A DNA stretch of 64,000 nucleotides from Bacillus sp. BHET2 (GTDB taxonomy: Bacteria; Bacillota; Bacilli; Bacillales; Bacillaceae_B). The stretch is taken from the NCBI RefSeq assembly GCF_005938125.1, contig NZ_VCQN01000001.1, positions 682,001 through 746,000 on the forward strand, read 5' to 3'. A model generated the notes under the pieces. It saw nothing but the letters and a program-made list of their open reading frames with translations. It did not search any database and was not told the DNA's origin. Position 1 is the stretch's first letter, and the number at the start of each line of letters is the position of its first letter. Shown here piece by piece: positions 50,842 to 59,929 of the stretch. Made by a program: the position numbers and the translations under genes.

Positions 50842-52625
50842 GCGTGATTCCTGCCTCCCAGAAGAAAAATGGTGACGGTAGAAGGGTACTAGCTTTCTTG
50901 CGTCCATATAAAAAATGGGTGATAGCAGATTCCATCGTCATTGCCATCAGTCAGGTGTTTTCTGCGCTGATTCCGACACTCGCTCTCAGTTGGTTAGTCG
51001 ATACCATTCTCCCGAATGAGCACTACAACTGGCTCTGGGGATTGATGTGGCTGTTGATCTTATCATCAGTGTTAGACTTGGTGATGATGGTGATAGACGA
51101 ATATTTCTGTCATCAAACCGCAAAGACCGTGACCAATTGGCAGAAGCTTAGACTTTTTCGTCATTTACAAATCGTACCTTATTCGTTTTATCACCATAAT
51201 TCAACGGGTGAAATGCTTGCAAGAGTATCTGATGATCCGGATACGCTCCATAACTTCCTTGCCTGGGAAGGATCAACCTTTATGGCGAGCGTGCAGGGAG
51301 TATTCCTTTACAGCTTAGTTCTGCTATGGATTCATCCCTACTTAATGATCACAAGTGTTGTACTCGGCGTGATTTTCTACTGGACTTCAAATTATGTTGG
51401 AGCACGAACAAGGTCTGCATCTGCTGAAGCAAGAAAGGAAGCCTCCAGATATCTTGAGCGATTGAGAGAGTCGGTAACGGGCATTCATCTTTCACGGGTT
51501 ATGGGTGTTTCAGAAAGTGAAGTGGACAGTGTCCTGACCATCAGGGACAGTTTCGTTCAGCATTCGGTTAAGGAGCTGAAGGCAAGAATGCAATCGGTGG
51601 TAGTGATTGCAAGCTATAATGGGTTTGCCCTAGGACTCGTGTATCTGATCAGTACATTGCTGATCTGGAATCAAGGGTTAACTAGCGGACAAATGCTGAC
51701 AGCAGGAGGACTTGTGACCATCGCCGCGAATGAAATGCAGAGGTTGCTCAGGAACTGGCTTTCTGTCAGAAGAACAGGTCCGGCTCTGGATCGTTCTGAA
51801 ATCCTTCTTGCAGAAGAAGTTTCAAAAGCCGAAATTTCTAAAGGCATTCAAGGTGAACGGGCAAATGGTCATATCCGACTTCAAGACGTAGCATTTGCCT
51901 ATCCAGGCAAAGAAGAAGCTGTTCTTAAAGGGGTTTCACTTTCCATCGAAGCCGGTGAGAAATGGGCATTGGTCGGTCCGAGCGGATCAGGGAAATCCAC
52001 GATTGTGGATCTATTGTTCAAGCTCTATGATGCAGGTGGCGGACGGATTGAAATTGATGGCAGGGACATTCGGGACTGGGATACGACGTGGCTCCGTTCG
52101 CAAATGGCGATTGTAACCCAGGATGTACTGTTACGAAGCGGGACGCTTGCAGATAATTTGAGAATCGGCAAGCGGGACGCGACCGATACAGAACTCCTTC
52201 AAGCAATGGTGGACAGTGGACTAGGTGACTTAATAGACACGCTTCCGGAAGGACTTGAAACCCCGGTCGGAGAAAGGGGTAGCTTGCTTTCTGGAGGACA
52301 GAAACAACGTCTTTCCCTGGCTAGGGCCCTGCTAAAGGACGCCCCGATTCTCATCCTGGATGAAGCGAGCTCTGCTTTAGACCCAATCACAGAAACCAAG
52401 ATCAACGAAGCGGTACTAAAAGTAGGTAAAAATCAAACCATCATCATCGTGTCCCATCGGTTATCCACCGTTCTCTCGGCCGATAAGATCGTCGTCCTCG
52501 AGGATGGAAGAATTGTTGAAGAAGGCAAGCATATTGATTTACTTCAAAATAAAAACGGTGTGTACTCCAGATTGTTTGGAAGAGAAGTCGAAATAGGCGG
52601 GACGACGATAAATCATGTGTCGTGA
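50838..52625 (+). CDS. ABC transporter, fused permease and ATPase (exporter half 2)
   Basis: ATG 50838 overlaps the preceding TGA. The 595 residues: N-terminal six-helix domain beginning LAFLRPYKKWVIADSIVI and a nucleotide-binding domain with Walker A GPSGSGKSTI, signature LSGGQKQRLSLARA, Walker B LILDEASSALD and H-loop VSHRL. It shares only moderate similarity with half 1, as expected for a heterodimer. An intrinsic terminator follows at 52647. Confidence 0.92.
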   Translation: MSVIPASQKKNGDGRRVLAFLRPYKKWVIADSIVIAISQVFSALIPTLALSWLVDTILPNEHYNWLWGLMWLLILSSVLDLVMMVIDEYFCHQTAKTVTNWQKLRLFRHLQIVPYSFYHHNSTGEMLARVSDDPDTLHNFLAWEGSTFMASVQGVFLYSLVLLWIHPYLMITSVVLGVIFYWTSNYVGARTRSASAEARKEASRYLERLRESVTGIHLSRVMGVSESEVDSVLTIRDSFVQHSVKELKARMQSVVVIASYNGFALGLVYLISTLLIWNQGLTSGQMLTAGGLVTIAANEMQRLLRNWLSVRRTGPALDRSEILLAEEVSKAEISKGIQGERANGHIRLQDVAFAYPGKEEAVLKGVSLSIEAGEKWALVGPSGSGKSTIVDLLFKLYDAGGGRIEIDGRDIRDWDTTWLRSQMAIVTQDVLLRSGTLADNLRIGKRDATDTELLQAMVDSGLGDLIDTLPEGLETPVGERGSLLSGGQKQRLSLARALLKDAPILILDEASSALDPITETKINEAVLKVGKNQTIIIVSHRLSTVLSADKIVVLEDGRIVEEGKHIDLLQNKNGVYSRLFGREVEIGGTTINHVS

Positions 52626-52646
52626 AAACTATTGAATAAGGGGAAG

Positions 52647-52680
52647 AGGGCGGTCCAAATACTTGGAACCGTCCTTTTTC
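52647..52680 (+). terminator. intrinsic terminator after the ABC operon
   Basis: GGGCGGTCCAA and TTGGAACCGTCC arms (52648-52658, 52663-52674) with one mismatch, then TTTTT. Confidence 0.8.
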
Positions 52681-52824
52681 AGGTGAGTTGAAGTGAGTGA
52701 ACGGTTCCCTTTTTATCCGATTTGTTCGTCAGAGGCAATTAGTTGCCTATACTGTCAGGTTTATACATAATGTTCATCCTTGTTGGTCACATTAATAAAA
52801 ACGATTGGGGTAGGGGGTTTGAGA

Positions 52825-53832
52825 ATGAATAGTATGAATAAAATACCAATTACTTCTTCTGAATTAGGAAACTTATGGATGACATATCAAGAGAAAACGA
52901 TGATGATGAGATTTTTGGAGTATTTTCTTGAACACGTTGATGAGGACAATTCCAAACAAATTCTACAGTCGTATTATGAACGTGTGACAGAAACGGTAAA
53001 AGTGGTTTCAGATATATTCCAGCAAGAAGGAGCAGTGATTCCGACAGGATTTACTGAAAATGACGTGAACAAAGGGGTTCCAAAGTTATTCGACCCCCAA
53101 TATGATCTTATGTATTTGCACCTGATGTCCAAGATTGGCACGAATCTTTACGCGCTATATTCAACGATGTCTTATCGTGAAGATATTAGACAATTTTTCA
53201 GAGATCTAACAGGTGAAGCACAAGAAGCTTATGATCAAATAACTCATGCGCTTTTAGAGACAGGGGTTCTTTCCCGCCCCCCATATGTATCAATGCCGAA
53301 AGAAGTGGCATTTGTACAAAAGAATAAGTATATAACCGGTCTAAATCTGTTCAATAAGGATAGGTCGTTGAATACAATCGAACTGTCACTGATTCACCAT
53401 GCGATCGAAACCAATCTGACTGGAATGCAACTTATGATCGGCTTTGCTCAAGTGGCGTCTGACAAAGATGCACGCCATCATTTTGTTCAGGGAATGGAAT
53501 TGGCCAGGAATGTAGAAACATCCCTCGGTGAATTCTTAAGGGAAGATTTCATAGAACCCCCGGCCACTCATGCAGGGAAAGCGACAGATTCAACTGTTGC
53601 TCCTTTCTCAGATAAATTGATGATGTATACGACCAGTTTGTTATCTACATTCGGACTTGGAAGTAACGCCTTGGGAAGCGCATTTAGTCTGCGCAGTGAT
53701 TTACCAATCAAAATGGCCCTCCTTGCGAAAGATATTTATGATTTCGCGAAAAAAGGAGGAGAAATCATGATCAAACATGGCTGGTTGGAAGAACCACCAC
53801 AGGTAGAAGACCGTAGAAAATTGACTAAATAA
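52825..53832 (+). CDS. DUF3231 protein with tandem four-helix domains
   Basis: ATG 52825 lies 8 bases after AGGGGG; the frame from 52780 has no RBS. The 335-residue product has two copies of the DUF3231 helical unit: ITSSELGNLWMTYQEKTMMM with FLEYFLEHVDEDN early on, and LSLIHHAIETNLTGMQLMIGF later. The predicted fold is ferritin-like. Function is unknown, though spore or stress association has been suggested for the family. No membrane helix is predicted. Confidence 0.88.
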   Translation: MNSMNKIPITSSELGNLWMTYQEKTMMMRFLEYFLEHVDEDNSKQILQSYYERVTETVKVVSDIFQQEGAVIPTGFTENDVNKGVPKLFDPQYDLMYLHLMSKIGTNLYALYSTMSYREDIRQFFRDLTGEAQEAYDQITHALLETGVLSRPPYVSMPKEVAFVQKNKYITGLNLFNKDRSLNTIELSLIHHAIETNLTGMQLMIGFAQVASDKDARHHFVQGMELARNVETSLGEFLREDFIEPPATHAGKATDSTVAPFSDKLMMYTTSLLSTFGLGSNALGSAFSLRSDLPIKMALLAKDIYDFAKKGGEIMIKHGWLEEPPQVEDRRKLTK

Positions 53833-53834
53833 AT

Positions 53835-53860
53835 AGGAGCCGCAATGAGGCTCCTTTCTT
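53835..53860. terminator. intrinsic terminator
   Basis: AGGAGCC (53835-53841) and GGCTCCT (53849-53855) with a TTTCTTT tail, after the DUF3231 gene. Confidence 0.7.
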
Positions 53861-53926
53861 TAGTTATAGTTTCCGTGTTTGTATGAGATGCCCCTTGCCA
53901 TCCTATTACAACAATTGCAGGGAGTC

Positions 53927-54547
53927 TTATTGTAAATGGCTGGGCGGTTCAATTTTGTGCTGATTCTTAGCCACTTCAGTGAAAATGTCCTGCTTTTGTT
54001 GGTCGTGACTTGGGGCCATTGTAGTAATAGAAGGATTTAATAGTTTAAGTACGTGTTGAATGTCTTGTTGAAGTAGGTAAATATCTTGTTTTGTAGCCGG
54101 TTGGGAATCTCGTTTTAATTCATAACCGACTTGTCCATTTGGTTCCAACGTCGCCCATTTTATACTATCAAAAGAGGTAACACCTTGTTGCCTTAATTTC
54201 ATTTCCAGTTGATCTACCGTGAATCTTAGTTTTTTTAGATTCTCCTCATGTATGTTTCCATCTTCTATGAGTATTTTTGAATTTCCTGTAATGAATTTTT
54301 CAAACCGATCAGACTTCACTTGTGCATATTCAATAATGACCAACGTTATAACTAGCATCATTCCTACAGCAAGTGTTGTCCAAATGCTCTCGCCGGCAAG
54401 AGGTTGAATTAACAACGAGCCAATTCCAATCATAATAACAGTTTGTGCCAACGTCATCTGTGAGATTGACTTTCTTCCAGCAATTCGTAATAACAATGTT
54501 CCCCCAATCACAATGAATATTGATTTCCAGATTAAATCTATATTCAT
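53927..54547 (-). CDS. YetF/YdfR-type DUF421 membrane protein
   Basis: The start is the ATG ending at 54547 (MNIDLIWKSIFIVIGG), behind AAGGAGGT; a GTG at 54559 overlaps that RBS. The 206 residues: three membrane helices, then the cytoplasmic DUF421 domain (GRKSISQMTLAQTVIMIGIG, LKKLRFTVDQLEMKLRQQG and VTSFDSIKWATLEPNGQVGYE). The C-terminal tail of about 60 residues is hydrophilic. Such proteins appear in spore membranes as well as vegetative cells. The role is unknown. Confidence 0.88.
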   Translation of the reverse strand: MNIDLIWKSIFIVIGGTLLLRIAGRKSISQMTLAQTVIMIGIGSLLIQPLAGESIWTTLAVGMMLVITLVIIEYAQVKSDRFEKFITGNSKILIEDGNIHEENLKKLRFTVDQLEMKLRQQGVTSFDSIKWATLEPNGQVGYELKRDSQPATKQDIYLLQQDIQHVLKLLNPSITTMAPSHDQQKQDIFTEVAKNQHKIEPPSHLQ

Positions 54548-54628
54548 CAGGTCGAACACCTCCTTATCTAGTGGTATTAGTATCTAACATAGCTGGTTTA
54601 CTATACATTGGTACCACTAGTGAAGGTG

Positions 54629-54680
54629 AATTCGAGGGACGGACCTCTTGCGTGAAAGCAAGAGGTCCGTCCCTCGAATT
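54629..54680. repeat. perfect 23-bp hairpin containing GAGGGACGGACCTCTTGC
   Basis: Arms 54629-54651 and 54658-54680 are exact inverse complements around GTGAAA. It overlaps the stop codon of the YcsI-like gene (minus, 54679-54681) and probably terminates it. AGGGACGGACCT also forms the arms of the hairpin at 45127 and recurs at 60851. Confidence 0.85.
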
Positions 54681-55455
54681 AGTTTTCTTCTGATAAGTAT
54701 TCCTCATTCTTCCAATCGGTTACAAACATGCTCCCGGGAGAGTGTGTCACCATGAAGGGGACTTTTGCATGCAGTGCTACGGCTTGTGGTGTTACCCCGC
54801 ACGCCCAAAACACGGGAGTCTCACCTTCTTGGATCCCGACAAAGTCACCATAATCGGGTTGAGTGATATCCATGATTCCTATTTCACTCGGGTCTCCAAT
54901 ATGAACAGGTGACCCGTGCATTTTGGGGAACAGGGTGGTAATGTCTGCTGCTTTCTGTACGAGCTGATTCGGGATTGGACGCATGGAAACCACCATCGGT
55001 CCATCGAAAACACCCGCCTTATTTGTCTCGAGATTGGTTGTGTACATCGCCACATTTTTATTCTCCTGAATATGACGCAACGGAATGTCTCCTTTTAGCA
55101 GTTGACTTTCAAATGTAAAGCTGCACCCGATTAAAAAGCTGACAAAATCATCACGCCATATATCATCAACCCTCGTTTTCTTTTCGGTCAATTGACCAAA
55201 TTCATACACATGATACTTAGGGACGTCGGTACGTATATCAGAATCTTTCGCATAAGCAGATTCAAATTGTCCTGCCTCAAGAACTTCGACAATCGGGCAG
55301 GACTTCGGATTTCTCGACGTGAACAATAAAAAGTCAAAGGCGTATTCCTTTGGAAGGACGACTAGATTCGTTTGCACATAATGTTGGCATAAGCCAGACG
55401 TATGGGTTGTGTGTTGTCCACTTCTGATGATGTTTCGTAGTTCTAAAGGTAACAT
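54679..55455 (-). CDS. YcsI/DUF1445 family protein (putative hydro-lyase)
   Basis: AAAGGAA lies before the ATG ending at 55455. The 258-residue product has the DUF1445 profile: LVVLPKEYAFDFLLFTSRNP, SCPIVEVLEAGQFES, RTDVPKYHVYEFG, DFVSFLIGCSFTFES and VFWACGVTPQAVA...MVTHSPGSMFVTD. Members are annotated as hydro-lyases, and a eukaryotic relative is a D-glutamate cyclase. The soluble protein is likely to act on a small acid, possibly an amino-acid derivative. Confidence 0.9.
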   Translation of the reverse strand: MLPLELRNIIRSGQHTTHTSGLCQHYVQTNLVVLPKEYAFDFLLFTSRNPKSCPIVEVLEAGQFESAYAKDSDIRTDVPKYHVYEFGQLTEKKTRVDDIWRDDFVSFLIGCSFTFESQLLKGDIPLRHIQENKNVAMYTTNLETNKAGVFDGPMVVSMRPIPNQLVQKAADITTLFPKMHGSPVHIGDPSEIGIMDITQPDYGDFVGIQEGETPVFWACGVTPQAVALHAKVPFMVTHSPGSMFVTDWKNEEYLSEEN

Positions 55456-55646
55456 TAGTGTCAGAATTCCTTTCTCATACGATGATTGAATTTTCTCTAT
55501 TTTAACATAAGTTGAAACTGATTATTCCCCTTCAACTGATTAGTTTATTTAATGAATGAAGGAAGATCCTCCACATTATAGGCAAATGCACATCTCTCTA
55601 ATGCATGCATAAGATATCGTGGAATAATTTGAAGGGAATGAACTTT

Positions 55647-56561
55647 ATGCATCATGTTTCAATGAATGAGCCACATCCATCCTCTTTCAATCAACATACA
55701 GAATGGGAAGCCGGGAAACAACTTGAGGAGCTTCTGCTCGATGGTATCAAGGGTAAGGCATCTTCTGTGGATTTTTACCATCGATTAGCTGGGGCAGCAC
55801 CCAGCCAAAAGCACCAGTTAAAACTTCTTCGTATGATGGAAGATGAACAACGCCATTGGTGGCAGTTGACCAATCTGTACATGACCCTTACAGGGGGGCA
55901 GCCGGTTTACCAAGTTGATAGTGTTCCATTTCACTCCTATCGTGATGGCCTAAAGAAAGGATATGAAACAGAATTAGCCGGTTACGAGCAATTTCGGATT
56001 GCCTGCCTGCAAGCTCAGCATCAATCTGTTTATGAAGTGCTTGTAAATACGTGCATGGATGAATGGGAGCATGCAAAGCGATTAAGTACTTTAGAGGCGG
56101 ATGAAGAGAGTAGGGTGACTTCACAGGACTATGGTCCGGCTCCCTACGTTGTGAATATCGATGAAGCTACTGTTGAGAATAATACGTACCGAACTGCCAT
56201 TTGGACAGGAAAACATTTGCAAGTGACCTTGATGAGCATACCGCCAGGAGAAGACATAGGATTGGAAATCCATCCTTATCTCGATCAATTCCTGCGCCTT
56301 GAGCAAGGACAGGGAACCGTGCAAATGGGCCATCAACAAGATCAGCTAACCTTTCAGAGAGAAGTGTCTCAAGATGATGCCATCATGATTCCAGCAGGAA
56401 CATGGCATAATGTGATCAATACCGGAAATACGCCAATCAAGCTGTATTCTATCTACGCCCCGCCACAACACCCAGCGGGGACTGTCCATAAGACAAAGGC
56501 GGATGCAGAGGCTGCTGAAAAAGGGAATACAAACACAGGATATTACTTCATGAATTCGTAA
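55647..56561 (+). CDS. fusion of a ferritin-like domain and a cupin domain
   Basis: ATG 55647 (MHHVSMNEP) suits GAAGGGA about 9 bases upstream; ATG 55638 is too close to it. The 304-residue product: a helical ferritin-like half at about residues 15-150 (LLLDGIKGKASSVDFYHRL, MMEDEQRHWWQLTNLYM, DEWEHAKRLSTLE with paired E..H ligands) and a cupin half at about 180-260 (EDIGLEIHPYLDQFLRLEQG, DAIMIPAGTWHNVINTG). Metal centres are therefore possible in both halves. The combination suggests a redox or metal-handling protein; no known activity is assigned. Divergent from the YcsI-like gene. Confidence 0.85.
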   Translation: MHHVSMNEPHPSSFNQHTEWEAGKQLEELLLDGIKGKASSVDFYHRLAGAAPSQKHQLKLLRMMEDEQRHWWQLTNLYMTLTGGQPVYQVDSVPFHSYRDGLKKGYETELAGYEQFRIACLQAQHQSVYEVLVNTCMDEWEHAKRLSTLEADEESRVTSQDYGPAPYVVNIDEATVENNTYRTAIWTGKHLQVTLMSIPPGEDIGLEIHPYLDQFLRLEQGQGTVQMGHQQDQLTFQREVSQDDAIMIPAGTWHNVINTGNTPIKLYSIYAPPQHPAGTVHKTKADAEAAEKGNTNTGYYFMNS

Positions 56562-56571
56562 ATGGAGATGG

Positions 56572-56616
56572 AACCGGGAATGGAATCTGCACAGGTTTTG
56601 TACCCGGTTTTTTTGA
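56572..56616 (+). terminator. intrinsic terminator after the ferritin-cupin gene
   Basis: AACCGGG (56572-56578) and CCCGGTT (56603-56609) arms, then a T-run. Between here and 56906 only a 27-codon frame (ATG 56779 to stop 56862, LDQIDTSMVRSYIEAVV) with GGGAG close by is seen; it may be a gene remnant. Confidence 0.7.
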
Positions 56617-56906
56617 TGTGTATGCGTACTTGATTACGGATTCTATTTATTCATGTAGAAAGTGCTGAGGATTGAATTTTCGGAAAACAAACAGGGGGTT
56701 TATGTTAAAATGAAAATGGAAAGTACTCTTTTAATTATTGAATGAGGATTACGCTACTACACAAATGTCGAGGGAGATATGGTGTTCTCGTTCCTAGATC
56801 AAATTGACACCAGTATGGTAAGGAGCTACATAGAAGCAGTGGTATCAATTGAAAAGGTTTAGGTCTGAAAACAGAATTCCACTTTACTTATGATCGGAGG
56901 AAAAGT

Positions 56907-56984
56907 ATGAGTGCCATCCTTTCACTAATCGGAGAAATAGTTGCAGCCATTGCGGGCTCATTACTATTAAATAAAAAGAAATAA
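56907..56984 (+). CDS. 25-residue membrane micropeptide
   Basis: GGAGG lies before ATG 56907 at good spacing. The 25 residues form a helix (ILSLIGEIVAAIAGSLLL) and end NKKK. It resembles the 25-residue ORF at 9493 in layout, and type I toxin-like peptides in general shape. No antitoxin RNA can be recognised by eye. Confidence 0.4.
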   Translation: MSAILSLIGEIVAAIAGSLLLNKKK

Positions 56985-57176
56985 AATAGAATAAGATGGG
57001 GATATTTTGTTACGCTGGAAATGATTATTCGACTGGATTCTGTAAGTATCAAGGAGCATAAAGACAACTGTGGGATACGTACTTGCTTTAATGTCATATT
57101 GGCAAAGGGCAGTTCGTCGAGCGGGCAGGGTCGTACATAATATGAAAATTACAATTCAAGCAAACAGGAGGTCATA

Positions 57177-57869
57177 ATGAAAAGTGTAATCGCATTTAGC
57201 GGGGGGAAGGATTCTTCCTTGGCATTATATAAAATACAAATGAATCCTGATTGCGAGGTCGAATCCTTGCTAGTGACACTTACAGAAGGGTTCGAACGTG
57301 TATCGATTCATGGTGTCCGGCATGAATTACTCAAGAGGCAGTCTGAGTCTCTCGGGATTCAGTTGAGGGAAGTTTGGATTCCGCAGGATTGTTCGGATGA
57401 AGTGTATAAATCACGTATGGACAAGGCTGTTTCAGACATGTTGGCTGATGGAATCACTCATATGATTTTCGGCGATATCCATCTTCAGGATGTGCGGGAA
57501 TATCGGGAGAAGATGCTCTCCGGGACTGGGATAACGCCTTTATTTCCATTATGGGGAATGAATGTGAAGGAATTAAGCCGGGAGTTTATTCAGCTATCCT
57601 TTAAGACCGTACTGACATGCATTGATTTGGATCAATTAGATCCATCCTTCTCAGGAAGAGTGTATGATTGGGAGTTCATCAGAGATTACCCTGAAGATAA
57701 GGATATTTGCGGGGAGAATGGAGAGTTCCATTCCTTTGTCTTTGATGGCCCAAACTTTGCATTTCCAATCCACTATACATTAGGAAAACAAAAAGTGACA
57801 CCTGACCACCTCACCCAAAAGGACCGGTTTTTGTATATCGATATCCTTCCTTTTGAGGATAAAGGCTAA
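57177..57869 (+). CDS. Dph6-related PP-loop ATP pyrophosphatase
   Basis: CAGGAGG precedes ATG 57177. The 230-residue product has the PP-loop IAFSGGKDSSLALYKI (ATP pyrophosphate binding) and the family markers RVSIHGVRHELLKRQSESLG, FGDIHLQDVREYREKM and GENGEFHSFVFDGP. Eukaryotic and archaeal Dph6 makes diphthamide on EF2, which bacteria lack, so the bacterial protein must amidate or modify something else. It is unlinked to recognisable pathway genes. Confidence 0.9.
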   Translation: MKSVIAFSGGKDSSLALYKIQMNPDCEVESLLVTLTEGFERVSIHGVRHELLKRQSESLGIQLREVWIPQDCSDEVYKSRMDKAVSDMLADGITHMIFGDIHLQDVREYREKMLSGTGITPLFPLWGMNVKELSREFIQLSFKTVLTCIDLDQLDPSFSGRVYDWEFIRDYPEDKDICGENGEFHSFVFDGPNFAFPIHYTLGKQKVTPDHLTQKDRFLYIDILPFEDKG

Positions 57870-58192
57870 ATCTGTTATTCAGGAAAAGTTAATCCATATT
57901 TATTAACATTTTAGCGTAGCAATTGGTTACATTATTAAAAAGGAAGCGATTTCTGAATGATTAGGGAAATAGAGAAATGCCTGAATTTATTAATGGGATT
58001 GTAGATTGGACTTTGGAGATGCCGACTTTTAAATTCACATTTACCTTCATTTCAATCAATCTGAAATTGTTCAGTTCAGACTGGAGTACAAAAAAGAGTA
58101 ATCGACCATTACTAGTTTCACTCTAACTTGTAAGTAAATTCAAAAGAGACTACACATACTAACCCAATAGATTTCTCAAGGAGGAATGGAAG
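57870..58192. other. intergenic region without supported features
   Basis: About 320 bases between the PP-loop gene and the oxidoreductase gene. No RBS-bearing ORF, hairpin terminator or clear operator was seen. Confidence 0.4.
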
Positions 58193-59179
58193 ATGAAAGC
58201 AGCATGGTTTTCTGAATTCGGACATGCACCTGATGTTCTTCAGGTTGGGGTGTTTGAGACGCCTGAGCCTTCTCATGGAGAGGTTCTTATCCGGATGCGC
58301 ACCTCAGGGGTGAATCCTTCCGATACGAAGAAACGACTTGGATCCTTTCCCGATCTGCTTACTGAAGGCCCGGTAATTCCGAATAGCGACGGAGCCGGGA
58401 TCATTGAAGCAGTTGGGACTGGTGTTCCTCACTCCCGGATTGGGGAACGTGTGTGGGTGTATCAGGCTCAATACGCTCGCCTTCACGGAACAGCTGCTCA
58501 ATATGTTTCTATTGACAGTCATCGGGCTATTCAGCTACCGGGAAATACGACTTTCGCCGAAGGAGCGTGTCTTGGCATACCGGCAATGACGGCTCACCGC
58601 AGTGTATTCTCAGATGGTCCTGTAAAAGGGAAAATAGTACTCATCACAGGTGGAGCGGGCCGTGTAGGTCATTATGCGATTCAATGGGCAAAGGAAGGCG
58701 GTGCAACCGTGATTGCTACCGCTAGTAATGATGTTGCCTATAGACATTGTATGGAAGCGGGAGCTGATTTGGTTGTTGACCATTCCAAGGATGGAATGGT
58801 TGAAAGTGTATTGACATATACGGATGGAGTCAAGGTGGACAGGGTGATTGATGTAGAATTTGGAGCAAATTTACCCATGATTTTGCAGCTGATTCGAACC
58901 GGGGGAGTGATCGCCAGCTACTCCTCAACCGTCATAACTGAACCCAAATTGCCGTTCAGAGATATGATGTTCATGGATTTAACCATTCGCCTGATCATAG
59001 TCTATGCTATGCCAGAAGAAGCAAAAAGCCAAGCCATAACAGACATCACTAGGGCTTTAAAAGAAAACATACTTCAACACCGTATTGCCGATACCTATCA
59101 GCTTGATAACATTGCCGAGGCCAATCAGCAAGTTGAAGATGGAGGATTTTACGGTTGCGTCGTCATTGATGTGGATTGA
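58193..59179 (+). CDS. quinone oxidoreductase-type (zinc-free) medium-chain dehydrogenase
   Basis: CAAGGAGG precedes ATG 58193. The 328-residue product has the GroES-like N-domain (GEVLIRMRTSGVNPSDTKKRLG, SDGAGIIEAVGTGVP) and the NADPH-binding Rossmann domain with VLITGGAGRVGHYAIQWAKEGGAT split over its strands. Zinc-binding Cys/His residues of alcohol dehydrogenases are absent, as in NADPH:quinone reductases. Substrate is probably a quinone or enal. A terminator follows. Confidence 0.92.
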   Translation: MKAAWFSEFGHAPDVLQVGVFETPEPSHGEVLIRMRTSGVNPSDTKKRLGSFPDLLTEGPVIPNSDGAGIIEAVGTGVPHSRIGERVWVYQAQYARLHGTAAQYVSIDSHRAIQLPGNTTFAEGACLGIPAMTAHRSVFSDGPVKGKIVLITGGAGRVGHYAIQWAKEGGATVIATASNDVAYRHCMEAGADLVVDHSKDGMVESVLTYTDGVKVDRVIDVEFGANLPMILQLIRTGGVIASYSSTVITEPKLPFRDMMFMDLTIRLIIVYAMPEEAKSQAITDITRALKENILQHRIADTYQLDNIAEANQQVEDGGFYGCVVIDVD

Positions 59180-59186
59180 AAAAGAA

Positions 59187-59226
59187 AAACGATCCCGATT
59201 CAACTTTAATCGGGGTCGTTTTTTTA
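59187..59226. terminator. bidirectional terminator
   Basis: ACGATCCCGATT and AATCGGGGTCGT arms with A-run and T-run on either side, between convergent genes. Confidence 0.8.
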
Positions 59227-59237
59227 GTTAGCGAGAT

Positions 59238-59663
59238 CTAGATTTTTTCACCATCGGGATAGTCACAGTACTCAATAATCGTCCCTTCCGTATCTGCGGG
59301 GTTTAAATAAATCAGTCTTCTACCATGTTTGTTGATACGGAGGCTGTCCTCTAATATCCGAATCCCCTTATGACTCAGTTCATCTAATGCAGCATCAAGG
59401 TCATCTACACGATAGGCGATATGGTGAACGCCCTTTCCTTTTTGCTTAATAAAGCGGGCGATGGGGGAAGTCACATTATTCGTCGGTGCAAGTAATTCAG
59501 TTCGGGCACCGTCCACCTCCATAATGGCAATCTTGCTTTCAACACCCAACGCATGACTACTGTATTGATCAATCAGCGTTGCCCCCAAGACATTTTCATA
59601 AAATCGAATGGAATCTTCTATATTTCTGACAGCGACTCCGATATGGTCGATCGTCTTTTTCAT
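59238..59663 (-). CDS. VOC protein, methylmalonyl-CoA epimerase-like
   Basis: The ATG ending at 59663 is 7 bases after AGGAG; the frame's earlier ATG is too close to it. The 141-residue protein has two VOC modules: KTIDHIGVAVRNIEDSIRFY (first His ligand), ILEDS and VHHIAYRVDDLDAALDELS, with the final metal Glu in GTIIEYCDYPDG. The layout matches methylmalonyl-CoA epimerase. No propionate or mutase genes are nearby, so related glyoxalase-like activity remains possible. Confidence 0.88.
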   Translation of the reverse strand: MKKTIDHIGVAVRNIEDSIRFYENVLGATLIDQYSSHALGVESKIAIMEVDGARTELLAPTNNVTSPIARFIKQKGKGVHHIAYRVDDLDAALDELSHKGIRILEDSLRINKHGRRLIYLNPADTEGTIIEYCDYPDGEKI

Positions 59664-59929
59664 TATCATTCTCCTAAAACTTTGTATCTTGGTATCTTAC
59701 CATATTCTTAATCCGTTCGTTAAAGAAACCGTCCTAGTCCTTTGAGAAAAGTGAATATCGTGGAGTTATGGAGTGAATTTGAATGAATGGGAATTACAAT
59801 TTGGTGCTTGAAAAGTGTGAAAAAGGCACAATATCATTTTTATCATAGATCGATATGTATAGAAGGAAATCACGATGCTGGTATCGAATGTTATAGGGTG
59901 ACAGTTTTCAAATAGAAAGGGTGACAAGA

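Noticed and set aside
52780-52824. Longer N-terminus for the DUF3231 protein
   Set aside because: The internal ATG 52825 has AGGGGG at ideal spacing, while codon 52780 has none.
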